Assembly: GCA_947626815.1 (NCBI GenBank)
Contig: CANQTN010000017.1
Coordinates: 1-36,265, forward strand
Length of the DNA: 36,265 nt
Source of the DNA: an uncultured Clostridia bacterium
Lineage (GTDB): Bacteria; Bacillota; Clostridia; TANB77; CAG-508
Reading direction: 5' to 3'
Made by a program: the position numbers and the translations under genes. Positions 17,285 to 26,441 of this stretch are shown one piece after another (within the stretch, counting starts at the first letter, position 1; every line of letters begins with the position of its first letter). The notes beneath the pieces were generated by a model. That model saw nothing but the letters and a program-made list of their open reading frames with translations, was not told the DNA's origin and did no database searches.

Positions 17285-18926
17285 ATGCAAAAAGATGAAG
17301 AGGGGAAAAAAATAACAAAAAAAGAAACCTTCATGCAAGGAGTTGTTACTTTAGTATTTTCACAAATATTAATAAAACTATTAGGACTAATATATGTATT
17401 ATATCTAACTAATAGAAATGGCTTTGGAGACAAAGGAAATGGCATAGTATCAGCAGGATATCAAATTTATGCAATGTTGCTTACAATATCATCAATAGGA
17501 GTTCCAAATGCAATTTCAAAATTGGTATCAGAAAGAATTGCAGTAGGGGATTATAAGGGAGGACACAGAATTTTTAAAATAGCATTTGCAACATTTGCAA
17601 TGATAGGTTTAGCTGGAAGTTTAATGCTGTTTTTTGGAGCGAATATGATTGCAAATTTTTGGCTTCAAATACCAGAAGCGGAGATGACATTAGTAGCATT
17701 ATCACCAGCAATATTCTTTGTTGCGATATCATCTGTAATGAGAGGATATTTTAATGCAATGCAAAATATTAAGGCAACAGCAAGATCACAAACAATAGAA
17801 CAAGTATTTAAAACAGCTCTTACAATTATTTTAGTAGAAATAGTTGCAATAATTTCTAATGTTTCAACAAAATGGATGGCAGGAGGTGCAACACTTGCAA
17901 CAACACTTGCTACATTTGCAGGATTTGGATATTTATACTTGTATTATAAAAATATTAGAAAAGAAATAGCAACTGAAATTAAAAGAACATCAAATTATAA
18001 ATATGAGAGGGTAAAAAGCATAATAAAAAAGATACTTTTGGTTTCTATACCTATCGCATTAACAGCAATAATGTCTTCAATAAATAAAAATATAGATTCA
18101 TTTACAGTTGTAAGAAGTTTAAAGGAATTTATGACAGAAGATATGGCAATTAGTCAATATGGAATATTAGGTGGAAAGGTAGACACTTTAATAACATTAC
18201 CACTTTCAATAAATGTAGCATTTGGTACTGCCTTAGTACCAGCAATTGCAGCAGCAAAGGCAAAAAAAGATGAAAAAGAAATTAAAGAGAAATCATCATT
18301 TTCATTACTAATATCAATGTTAATAGGTTTACCATGCACAATAGGAATGTGCATATTTGCAGGTCCAATTTTAAATTTATTGTTTCCAAATGCAACTGCA
18401 GGGACATCAGTATTACAAATAAGTTCTTTTACAATTATATTTATAATGTTAGATCAAACTATAAATGGAACTCTGCAAGGATATGGAAAACTCATAATTC
18501 CAACAATATCATTAGGAGTGCGGTGTAATTGCAAAATTTATTCTAAATTTAATTTTAGTACCAATACCAGAAATTGGTGTACATGGAGCTGCAATTTCAT
18601 CAGTAGCATGCCATATGATAGCATTTTGTATTGCAATTACATGTTTAATTAAAACAATAAAATTAAATTTAACATTTTCAAAATTTGTTATAAAACCAAT
18701 AATAGCAGTTACTATTATGGCAATTTGTTCATATTGTAGCTATATGATATTATCAGGTATAATTATAGAAAAATTGGCAACAATAGTATCAATTATAATT
18801 GCAGTTATAATTTATATATTAGCAATTGTAGCATTAAAGGTGTTATCAAGGGAAGAAATAGAAATGCTACCAGGAGGAAATAAGGTTTACAAAATGTTGA
18901 AAAAACTAAAAATTTATGAAAAATAG
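17285..18926 (+). CDS. SpoVB/MurJ-type lipid flippase, read through a CGG +1 shift
   Basis: 546 residues with the shift. It is a polytopic membrane protein of the MVF/polysaccharide-biosynthesis superfamily with about 14 helices: FMQGVVTLVFSQILIKLLGLIYVLYLTNRNG at the start, VMRGYFNAMQNIKATARSQTIEQV, and GTLQGYGKLIIPTISLGVG. Members flip undecaprenyl-linked cell-wall precursors; the sequence is closest in style to SpoVB-like sporulation paralogues. In-frame CGG at 18521 shifts straight reading into an unrelated hydrophilic peptide. Skipping C18521 gives Gly413 and LGVGVIAKFILNLILVPIPEIGVHGAAISS, the expected helix. RBS GGGAGTG precedes ATG 17285. Exact paralogue identity is uncertain. Confidence 0.88.
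18521..18524 (+). other. CGG +1 shift site 5 (GTG C GGT)
   Basis: In-frame CGG followed by T. Skipping C18521 changes GTG CGG TGT to GTG GGT GTA and restores the membrane helix and the last 134 residues of the flippase. Confidence 0.88.
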
Positions 18927-18976
18927 TAAAAAAAAGAAGGATTTTCAGTGTTTTTGGCGAATAAAAATAAATAGAA

Positions 18977-19010
18977 GTACATTATTGCGATTGTTCAAGC
19001 AATAAAGTAC
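18977..19010 (+). promoter_or_regulatory. Inverted repeat upstream of the HU gene
   Basis: GTACATTATTGC (18977-18988) and GCAATAAAGTAC (18999-19010) are inverted around a 10-base spacer, with one A on each arm offset. The site lies 35 bp before the HU start and could be a transcript hairpin or an operator. I cannot tell which. Confidence 0.4.
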
Positions 19011-19044
19011 ATAAACTATTTAAATCTTATAGGAGGTAAATTAA

Positions 19045-19323
19045 ATGAACAAAGCTGAATTAATCGCAGCAATGGCTGCAAAAACAGGGGCTACAAAAAA
19101 AGCAGCTGAAGAATCAGTAAACGCATTCGTAGACGTAGTAACAGACGCATTAAAAAAAGGAGATAAAGTTCAATTAGTTGGATTTGGATCTTTTGAAGTA
19201 AGAAAAAGAGCAGCTAGAAAAGGTAGAAACCCACAAACTAAAGAAGAAATAAAAATACCTGCATCTAAAGCTCCAGTATTTAAAGCTGGTAAAGCATTAA
19301 AAGATTTAGTAAACAAAAAATAA
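19045..19323 (+). CDS. hup: DNA-binding protein HU
   Basis: 92 residues, the HU length. [28 protein letters not shown] is the dimerisation helix pair, [24 protein letters not shown] the beta arm, and [13 protein letters not shown] the C-terminus. HU is an abundant nucleoid protein that bends DNA without sequence specificity. It has a strong RBS (AGGAGG) and a terminator, so it is monocistronic. Codon use (GGT, GCT, TCT) looks tuned for high expression. Confidence 0.97.
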   Translation: MNKAELIAAMAAKTGATKKAAEESVNAFVDVVTDALKKGDKVQLVGFGSFEVRKRAARKGRNPQTKEEIKIPASKAPVFKAGKALKDLVNKK

Positions 19324-19362
19324 AAATGTTCATACAAAAATATAAATATATGAATTCATATA

Positions 19363-19393
19363 AGGGACTATAAAATTAGTCTCTTTTTTTTTA
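19363..19393 (+). terminator. Intrinsic terminator after HU
   Basis: AGGGACTA (19363-19370) pairs with TAGTCTCT (19377-19384) with one mismatched or wobble position, followed by a long T run. Confidence 0.85.
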
Positions 19394-19405
19394 TATTCTA
19401 GGAAA

Positions 19406-19468
19406 GTCAAGGATAATATATTATTTATTTGTAACTCCAAACTGCATAAATAATATATTATCCTTGAC
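19406..19468 (-). repeat. Structured intergenic repeat, copy 4 (internally deleted, 63 bp)
   Basis: GTCAAGGATAATATATTAT and its exact reverse complement flank only TTATTTGTAACTCCAAACTGCATAA. The full element has ATGCAGT twice, near each end of the core; joining at those two repeats gives exactly this product. The GGGGGG motif and inner palindrome are missing. The arm sequence GTCAAGG/CCTTGAC equals that of copy 5. Confidence 0.85.
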
Positions 19469-19508
19469 CATTTTATAAAAAAATTTACTAAATATTTTTC
19501 GACAAAAC

Positions 19509-19544
19509 TTTACAGAATATTCCAAAAATGGTATAATTTGGAAT
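19509..19544 (+). promoter_or_regulatory. Promoter with overlapping operator-like palindrome for the ibrA-like operon
   Basis: TTTACA (19509-19514), 17-bp spacer, TATAAT (19532-19537), with TG at the extended -10 position. ATTCCAAA (19519-19526) and TTTGGAAT (19537-19544) form a perfect inverted repeat with a 10-base spacer around the -10 box, a position suited to a repressor. The promoter is convincing; the operator is inference. Confidence 0.7.
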
Positions 19545-19565
19545 AAATAGAAAAGAGGAAAAAAA

Positions 19566-20856
19566 ATGCCCAAAAAATATTTAGATAAAAATGTATTAGA
19601 ATCAACAAGAGAGAGAATACAAATGATATTTGAAAATTTTGAAAATGTATACTTCAGTTTCAGCGGAGGAAAAGACAGCTCTGTAATGGTACAAATAGCA
19701 AATGAAGTAGCAAAAAAAATGAACAGAAAATTTGACATTTTATATATTGACTTAGAAGCACAATATCGTTACACAATAGAACATGTAGAAGAAATAAAAC
19801 AACTATCTCAAATAAGAGACTTTTATCATATTGCATTACCAATAGCACTCAGAAATGCCATATCAGTATTACAACCAAAGTGGATTTGTTGGGAAGAAGA
19901 AAGCAAACATTTATGGGTAAGAAATATGCCAGAAGATAGTATAAACATACATAACTGCCCATTTTCATGGTTTAAAAAAGGTGAAGAATTTGAAGAATTT
20001 ATTGTTCAATTTGCAGATTGGTATCAAAAAAAATATGGTGGAAAAATAGCTTGTGGCATAGGAATTAGAACAGACGAAAGTTTAAACAGGTTTAGAACAA
20101 TAGCATTTCAAAACAAAAAATTAACATTTAATAACTACAATTGGACAACACAATTAAAATTTAATGAAAAACACATAAATGCATATAACTTTTATCCAAT
20201 CTATGATTGGAAAACAGAAGATATATGGGGAGCTGTAAGCAAATTAGATCTGAAATTTAACTATATATATGAACTAATGTATAAAAATGGCTTAAGTATT
20301 CATGAGCAAAGATTGTGTCAACCATATGGAGATGATCAAAAAAACGGTCTAGACCAATTCAAAGCATTAGAATATGATACATGGGGGAAAATACTAAATA
20401 GAGTTAATCGGAGTAAATTTTGGAAATATATACTGTAAGACAACAGCTTTAGGAAATATAAAGTCATGCAAACCAAACTTTATGACTTGGCAAGAATATT
20501 CAATATTTTTACTAGAAAGTATTGGAATTTACAATAAGGATTTAATGTTACATTATTATAGAAAAATAAAAAAATTTATATTATGGCACAAAAACAAATA
20601 TGGTGTAGATGTAAAAAAAATACCAGATTTTACAGATTGCAAATTAGAAAATCAAAGGAAAGCAATTTCATGGAGAAGAATTGCAAGAGCAATTGAAAAA
20701 AATGATTTTTATTTAAGAAGATTATCATTTGCACAAACTAAAAATGATGACCAACAACTACAAGAACTAATACACAAATGGGATAACTTACTAAATGATA
20801 CAACAAGAACAGATGATAAAACCTTACAAAAAATTATACAAGAAAATTATGTATAG
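19566..20856 (+). CDS. ibrA: PAPS-reductase-like protein of the YbdN/IbrA type, read through a CGG +1 shift
   Basis: 429 residues with the shift. The N-terminal SFSGGKDSSVMVQIA (Ser33 to Ser38) is the adenylate-binding loop of the PAPS reductase/ATP pyrophosphatase fold. The DUF3440-type features follow: PDSINIHNCPFSWFKKGEEF, ACGIGIRTDESLNRFRT, YPIYDWKTEDIWGA and EQRLCQPYGDDQK. Straight reading stops at TAA 20436-20438, shortly after CGG 20409. Skipping C20409 gives Gly282 in RVNGVNFGNIYCKTTALG, a conserved region in this family. Homologues (IbrA, YbdN) pair with a ParB-like partner, as here. The biochemical reaction is not established. Strong promoter upstream. Confidence 0.88.
20409..20412 (+). 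other. CGG +1 shift site 6 (AAT C GGA)
   Basis: In-frame CGG followed by A. Skipping C20409 changes AAT CGG AGT to AAT GGA GTA and adds the last 148 residues of the IbrA-like protein. Confidence 0.88.
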
Positions 20857-20867
20857 GAGGAAAAAAG

Positions 20868-21248
20868 ATGGTTGTAAAAATGACAAATAGACATAAAGAA
20901 TTTTATAAATTAATGGGAAGATTTTTTGGGTCAAGAGAAATAGAGAAAGAATTAAATGATAGGATATATGATGACAAAAACAAAATATGGTATATATGTG
21001 TAGAAAAAGGAAGAGCATTAGCATTTGTATCAGTTAATAAAAATGTAATAAAAAATATTTATGCTGTTGAAGAAATATACTTAGAAGAAGTATTAAAAAG
21101 GGTAATAAAAGAAATTAAAGTTACATATAGTACAGTAACCAAATCATATATAAAAGTATATGAAAAATGTGGATTTGAAATCAGTAAACAAGGTGGATAT
21201 AAAAACTTTGTAATAATTTATATGGAAGAAGAAGAAGCTATAGCATAA
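20868..21248 (+). CDS. GNAT-like acetyltransferase in the ibrA/ibrB operon
   Basis: 126 residues. The C-terminal KSYIKVYEKCGFEISKQGGYKNFVIIYM resembles motif B of GNAT acetyltransferases, and the central ALAFVSVNKNVIKNIYAVEEIYLEEVLKRVI resembles the acetyl-CoA binding half. The protein is short and I see no complete Q/RxxGxG loop, so acetyltransferase activity is uncertain. It starts 11 bp after the IbrA-like stop with TAGGAGG and precedes the ParB-like gene by 22 bp, so all three are one operon. Confidence 0.7.
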   Translation: MVVKMTNRHKEFYKLMGRFFGSREIEKELNDRIYDDKNKIWYICVEKGRALAFVSVNKNVIKNIYAVEEIYLEEVLKRVIKEIKVTYSTVTKSYIKVYEKCGFEISKQGGYKNFVIIYMEEEEAIA

Positions 21249-21270
21249 AATACGAAAGGACTGAAAAAAA

Positions 21271-21828
21271 ATGAACGAAATAGAGTTTCCAGTTTTAAAT
21301 GTAAAAATGGTTGATATAGAAAAAGTAGAAGCTAACGATTATAACCCCAATAAAGTAGCACCTCCAGAAATGAAACTGCTAAAACATTCAATAGAAGAAG
21401 ATGGATATACACAACCAATTGTTGCATATTATGATAAAACAAGAGATATGTATACAGTTGTAGATGGATTTCACCGTTATAGATGTGCAAAGGAATATTT
21501 TCATTTAAAACAAGTGCCAATAGTTACAATAAATAAAGATTTAGAAAATAGAATGGCAAGTACAATAAGACATAACAGAGCAAGAGGAACACACCAAATA
21601 GCAGATATGTCTCATATTGTTTTAACTTTAACAGAAAAAGGATGGACAGAAAAAGAAATATCAAAACATTTAGGAATGGAATTAGATGAAATTGTAAGAC
21701 TAAAACAAATTACAGGACTAAAAGAAATGTTTGCAAACCATGTATTTAGTAAATCATGGGAAGAATTTGAAGAAAGTAGAAAAGCAGATAAAAGTGGAAA
21801 AAATTCAACTAAAACAGATGATGAATAA
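21271..21828 (+). CDS. ibrB: ParB-like nuclease-domain protein of the YbdM/IbrB type
   Basis: 185 residues. VEANDYNPNKVAPPEM and YTVVDGFHRYRCAKE (Asp65, Gly66, His68, Arg69) are the ParB/Srx-fold motifs; IRHNRARGTHQ follows, then a helical domain with a likely helix-turn-helix (GWTEKEISKHLGMELDEIVRLK) and a charged C-terminus. Homologues are encoded next to IbrA/YbdN PAPS-reductase-like proteins. The pair has been described as regulators in E. coli, but the mechanism is unclear. AAAGGA is the RBS. Confidence 0.88.
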   Translation: MNEIEFPVLNVKMVDIEKVEANDYNPNKVAPPEMKLLKHSIEEDGYTQPIVAYYDKTRDMYTVVDGFHRYRCAKEYFHLKQVPIVTINKDLENRMASTIRHNRARGTHQIADMSHIVLTLTEKGWTEKEISKHLGMELDEIVRLKQITGLKEMFANHVFSKSWEEFEESRKADKSGKNSTKTDDE

Positions 21829-21860
21829 TCTGGTATTAATTTGTAGAAAATATAAAAATA

Positions 21861-21912
21861 ACAAACTCAAGATTTTTTAATATTTATATATTTTAGAAAA
21901 TCTTGAGTTTGT
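21861..21912. terminator. Bidirectional terminator between ibrB-like and the ger operon
   Basis: ACAAACTCAAGATTTTTT (21861-21878) pairs with AGAAAATCTTGAGTTTGT (21895-21912) with one mismatch. It serves both converging transcripts. Confidence 0.85.
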
Positions 21913-21915
21913 CAT

Positions 21916-22113
21916 TTAATTTATCCAAACCATAATGTTTGAAAAAATAACAACTAAAACTGAAAAAACAATAACAATAATCCCGCCAGATTTATTTTTA
22001 ATAGTATTAATTTCATATAGTCCATAACCAATAACTTTGAGTAAGGAATAAATACTAACTAATAAAAATAAAATATGATAAAACAAAGATAACAAAAACA
22101 ATCCTCCTTTCAA
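21916..22113 (-). CDS. Small two-helix membrane protein at the end of the ger operon
   Basis: 65 residues: MKGGLFLLSLFYHILFLLVSIYSLLKV forms one membrane helix, a short polar loop with YEINTIKNKSGG follows, and IIVIVFSVLVVIFSNIMVWIN is the second. It starts 7 bp after the gerC stop and GGAGG lies just upstream. Some germinant receptor operons encode a small two-helix D subunit; position, size and topology agree with that, but the sequence alone does not prove it. Confidence 0.65.
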   Translation of the reverse strand: MKGGLFLLSLFYHILFLLVSIYSLLKVIGYGLYEINTIKNKSGGIIVIVFSVLVVIFSNIMVWIN

Positions 22114-22120
22114 ACAAACA

Positions 22121-23344
22121 TTAAGTGTCTGTAATTAGCATACCAGATTTTACAATAGAATTTATATCAACCTTAAAAAAGGCATTTTGATAATTTTTAT
22201 GCCAATTATAACTATCAAACTCTTGTGTATTAAAAAAGTTTTTAAGTGCATATTTTCCAAGCCCATTAATATCTGATTTTAATTCTTTTGAGGTTTTATA
22301 TAAATAATTTAAAAATAATGTTTCTAGATATTGTTTACAAGATTCTGAAATAGTATCTAATACTTCAGGTTTCAAATATTCAGAATTATCAGACATGGAA
22401 TAAATTTGTCCAGAAAAATCAAGGCTTACATTTATAAAAGGAGAAGAACTAGAAGTATCTACTTTCACAGAAGGAGAATTTTTTGGTGATAAATAAATAT
22501 CAAGATTTCTACCAGAATTAATAGGGTCAGGAATAGACACTAAAAATCTATTAATATTATTATTAAGAGTTAAAAAAGCAATACTTTCTAAAGCATCAAG
22601 TTCTCCAACTATTTTATCCCTATGAAATGCAGCAATACCAATGTTTTCAGAACCATTTTCACCTTCAATAGGAGCAGTATTTGATTTTATATTATAATTT
22701 TTATTATAATCTGAATTTGACTCATCAGATAAATTATCTGAAGTAAGTCCTCCTAATATAGCTGTAGGTTGATAAGTTGTACATATTAAATTATTAAAAA
22801 ATTTACCTATAGTAGAATCAGCAGTAAAACCAGTATATTGACTAGAATTAGTAAATATTTCATAATATTTAGAAATTAAATTTTCAAGTTCTGGAGAAGT
22901 ATTTTCAATATAATCTTTTGCAGGACATTTACTTATAACTATATTTGCAGAAGGTCTTACTTGAGTATCATTTATTAAAGTATAAACTTCTTCAGAAATT
23001 CCATCTAAAGCAAACTCTTCTGAAAATATAATAATTTTACAATGAGACATATTAAGCTGTTTTCCTACATAGCCATTAAGTAAATTAATAGCAGAACTAA
23101 TAGAAGAAGCCTTGACAGAATTAATAATAGCAGGTGCTTTTTCAGCTGTACCAGCTTCATTAGCTTGTGTAGTAGTTGAAAATTGAAAAGTTACCAGAAG
23201 GTTGTTTTCATCAGCTTTGTCAATACCAATAGCCAGAATATAGGCTAAATTATCTATACTTAATGATAAATAAGAATTAGAAAAAGCCATAATAAAAACA
23301 ATAATTAAAATAAAAATAAAGATATTTCTAACTAATTTATTCAA
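22121..23344 (-). CDS. gerC: Spore germination protein, Ger(x)C family, apparently without a lipobox
   Basis: 407 residues. NLAYILAIGIDKADENNLLVTFQF, MSHCKIIIFSEEFA, RPSANIVISKCPAKDYIENTSP and a C-terminal domain ending in YNWHKNYQNAFFKVDI are typical of GerAC-like subunits of the germinant receptor in the spore inner membrane. Normal members are lipoproteins with an LTGCWD-like site before the DLAI motif. Here the N-terminus is FIFILIIVFIMAFSNSYLSLSIDNLAY, with no cysteine, so it may stay anchored by an uncleaved helix. The gene follows gerB by 62 bp. Confidence 0.9.
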   Translation of the reverse strand: MNKLVRNIFIFILIIVFIMAFSNSYLSLSIDNLAYILAIGIDKADENNLLVTFQFSTTTQANEAGTAEKAPAIINSVKASSISSAINLLNGYVGKQLNMSHCKIIIFSEEFALDGISEEVYTLINDTQVRPSANIVISKCPAKDYIENTSPELENLISKYYEIFTNSSQYTGFTADSTIGKFFNNLICTTYQPTAILGGLTSDNLSDESNSDYNKNYNIKSNTAPIEGENGSENIGIAAFHRDKIVGELDALESIAFLTLNNNINRFLVSIPDPINSGRNLDIYLSPKNSPSVKVDTSSSSPFINVSLDFSGQIYSMSDNSEYLKPEVLDTISESCKQYLETLFLNYLYKTSKELKSDINGLGKYALKNFFNTQEFDSYNWHKNYQNAFFKVDINSIVKSGMLITDT

Positions 23345-23406
23345 AATACAACCTCCAATCTAATAAAAATAACTTTTAAATATTCTAGAAAAGTCATCAT
23401 AAAAAA

Positions 23407-24516
23407 TTAATTATTAGAATTTTTAATTCCCATATTTTGTTTTCGTTTTTGAAGATTTGCTAAAACTAAAATACTAATTCCTAAAAAAAATACTATACCC
23501 AAAGCTAGATAAGGATAAATATTAGTTTCAAAATTACTAGAAATAGAATAATCCTTTGGAATTAAAGATATACCTAAAATAAGAAATGCAAATATATCAA
23601 TCAAAGGTTTTTTAGTTTCTATTTTTGTTAATTTTTGAAAAATACTCATAGAAAATTTACTAATAATACTTAAATAACAAGCAAAAGCTAAAATCCATAC
23701 AAGTAAGAAAATAGACTCTAACCTTTGAAAAAAATTGCCAAATTCTATATATCTAGTAGCATTATATAAAGGGGTAATTTCATTTGTAGTAATAAAAAAT
23801 GAAAACATAAATAATAAAGTTGAAACGCATAATATAAGATATATAGAAGATATACCAACAGAAATAAGAGCAATTTTCTTTAGTTTTTCAGGTTCTTTCA
23901 AAAATGGTGGAAGAAAATACAAAAACACTATTCCACTAAAAGAGGATATATTACTAAGCCCTAAAACAAAGGTATTAATTAAACCATCACCAAAAATAGG
24001 AAATATTCGTTCAGGCATAAATTTATTCATATTAGCAAAAAATAAAAATATCATACTAGCAAGCACAAATGGGAGTACTAATAAGTTGGTTTTTAAAGAT
24101 GCATTAAAAGCTAATCTATTTGCACAACATAAAGCAACAATAAATAGTGATAAAATAAATATAACATTAGTCATAGGATAATTAATAATCTTTAAACTTT
24201 CAGCAAAATTTCTAAGTAAAATACTAGAAGTAACTAAAAAATATAAAATAAAAATTATTCCAATTATATTCTTAAAAAATTTTCCACCTAAAAATTCAGA
24301 AATATCAATAATATCTTGCCCCGCAAAATTTCTTAACATTTTAACAATAAAATAAGAAATAATAATAGCTATAATACTTACAAAAATTAAATTTAATATA
24401 GCAGCAGATTTTGCAGCAACTGTCATTTCACGTGGCAAAGATAAAATAGTATGTGTAACTATAATTGTAAGAATTAGCATAATAGCTTCTACAGTACCTA
24501 TTTTGGAGTTTGTCAT
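23407..24516 (-). CDS. gerB: Spore germination protein, GerB-type (amino acid permease family)
   Basis: 369 residues, about ten membrane helices. MTNSKIGTVEAIMLILTIIVTHTILSLPREM is the standard start of GerAB-like proteins, which form the germinant-binding subunit and resemble APC transporters. LPPFLKEPEKLKKIALISVGIS and a basic C-terminus (NLQKRKQNMG) also fit. It lies between gerA and gerC on the reverse strand. Confidence 0.93.
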   Translation of the reverse strand: MTNSKIGTVEAIMLILTIIVTHTILSLPREMTVAAKSAAILNLIFVSIIAIIISYFIVKMLRNFAGQDIIDISEFLGGKFFKNIIGIIFILYFLVTSSILLRNFAESLKIINYPMTNVIFILSLFIVALCCANRLAFNASLKTNLLVLPFVLASMIFLFFANMNKFMPERIFPIFGDGLINTFVLGLSNISSFSGIVFLYFLPPFLKEPEKLKKIALISVGISSIYLILCVSTLLFMFSFFITTNEITPLYNATRYIEFGNFFQRLESIFLLVWILAFACYLSIISKFSMSIFQKLTKIETKKPLIDIFAFLILGISLIPKDYSISSNFETNIYPYLALGIVFFLGISILVLANLQKRKQNMGIKNSNN

Positions 24517-24577
24517 TAAAATATCAATCCTTATAACATATTTAGGTTTTTGAGATAAGGTTTTACCTATAAACCAA

Positions 24578-26282
24578 TTATTTCATTTTATTATATTTCC
24601 ACTTCATTGAAATCTTTGGTTGTTCTTTTTCTTTTTTGGCACCAACATAAGAAGGTCTATATTCTCTTTTCCAAATTGGAGAAAGTAAATAGCCATTTCC
24701 ATTAGAATTATTTACAGGAGCAAAAGGTAGAGTAAAAGCAACACCAAAAGATTTTAAACTACATACTAAACTGATATAAACAAATAAACCTAAACTAATT
24801 CCTAAAAAGCCAGCCATAAATCCAAGAAGTACAAAAGCAAATCTAAAATATCTTAAGTGAAAACCAAAAGAATAATCAGGAATAGCAAAAGAAGAAATAC
24901 CAGTCATAGCAACAATAATTATCAAAATAGGGCTTACAATACCAGCACTAACAGCAGCTTGACCTAAAATCAAAGCTCCAACAATACCAATAGTAGAACC
25001 AATAGCAGATGGAACGCGAAGACTAGCTTCACGAATTAATTCAAAAGAAAATTCCATAAGCAAAATTTCAACAATAATAGGGAAAGGTACATTTTCTCTT
25101 GAAGCCAAAATTGAAAACAGCAAATTTGTTGGCAGGATTTCTTGATGAAAACTTGTAATAGCTACATAAAAGCCAGGAAGTAATAAAGTAATAAATGATG
25201 CTAATACTCTAATACCTCGCAAAAAATTTGCAAAATTAACTTTTAAATTAGTATCTTCAGGAGATGTTAAAAAGTCAATTAAAACAGCAGGTATAATAAT
25301 GCCATAAGGAGTTCCATTGACAATTACAACCACACGACCTTTAAGCAAATATTTAGAAGCTTTATCAGGTCTTTCTGTAGCAAGCAATTCAGGTATACCC
25401 AAAGCATTAGAATCTACAATAAACTGTTCTAATTCACCTGCAGATAATAAAGAATCAGTATCTAAATTATTTAATCTATATTTTACTTCATTTACTAAAT
25501 CAGAATTAGTAATATTTTTCATATAACAAACAGCACACTTAGTTTTTGTAATGCTACCAATTTCTAAATTTTCGATAATTAAATTTTCATTATTTATAAT
25601 TCTTCTAAGTAAAGAGGTATTAGTTCTTATATTTTCAACAAAAGCTTCGTGAGGACCTTTTATAACAATTTCATTATCAGGAGAATCTACACTTCTTTGC
25701 TTAAATCCTTTTACTTCGATATCGAAAGCAACATTTAAAGTATCTATAAATAAAGCACAATTTCCGTGAATTGACACCTTTTATAGCTTCATCAAAACTA
25801 GAAACTTGTTCTACACTATTTTGAGGCATTAAGCAACTTAATAAATAATTTGCTAAATCAAATTTTTTAACTTTCCTAACAGTAATATTGTTTGCAACTG
25901 CTTCAGAAACAACTTTATTTTGAGAACCATCAAAAGTATTATTTTTATTTCTTAGCATTAAAGGTTTTAAAACAAAATCATCTAACATTGTAGAATCAAC
26001 CATACCATCAATATAAAGCAAAAAACTATTATATTGCTTTCCTCTGGCATTAATAGTAAATTCCCTTAAAATAACATCACTATTAATTAAAAGATTATAT
26101 TTAGTTTTTAAATATTCAATATTTACACTAAGACTAGGGTAAATTTTTAAAGGTTCTTTATTTGGCATATAATCATCAGAATCTAAATCATGCTGAATTT
26201 GACTTTCATCAGGAAGCTCGAAGCTATAATCTACAGGTGGATTATATGCAAATATTGAATTAAATAAATCTTTAAAACTCAT
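24578..26282 (-). CDS. gerA: Spore germination protein, GerA-type, read through a CGG +1 shift
   Basis: 567 residues with the shift. The cytoplasmic N-terminal domain contains VILREFTINARGKQYNSFLLYIDGMVD, then the membrane part with GRVVVIVNGTPYGIIIPAVLIDFL, PGFYVAITSFHQEILPTNLL, PFPIIVEILLMEFSFELIREASLRVP and SPIWKREYRPSY. It is the large subunit of a germinant receptor. Straight reading from ATG 26282 breaks at CGG 25766. Skipping that C gives Gly173 in AIKGVNSGNCALFIDTLN, where the family has a conserved SGN/SG segment before the Ile-Asp. AAGGAGAG precedes the ATG. It is the first gene of gerA-gerB-gerC-small membrane gene. Confidence 0.9.
25763..25766 (-). other. CGG +1 shift site 7 (TCA C GGA, reverse strand)
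   Basis: On the reverse strand TCA CGG AAA becomes TCA GGA AAT when the C (base 25766) is skipped. This joins the two parts of the GerA-type protein. Confidence 0.9.
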
Positions 26283-26441
26283 GATTTACTCTCCTTAAGT
26301 TTAATAATATTTATAAAGATATATTAAAATTTATTATACAAATAACATTAATAATAGTATTTGTAAAAAATAATAAATTATACTAGTATTTGTAACAAAA
26401 AAATGTTATAATAAAAAAGAAGATAAACAAAGGAGAAAAAT

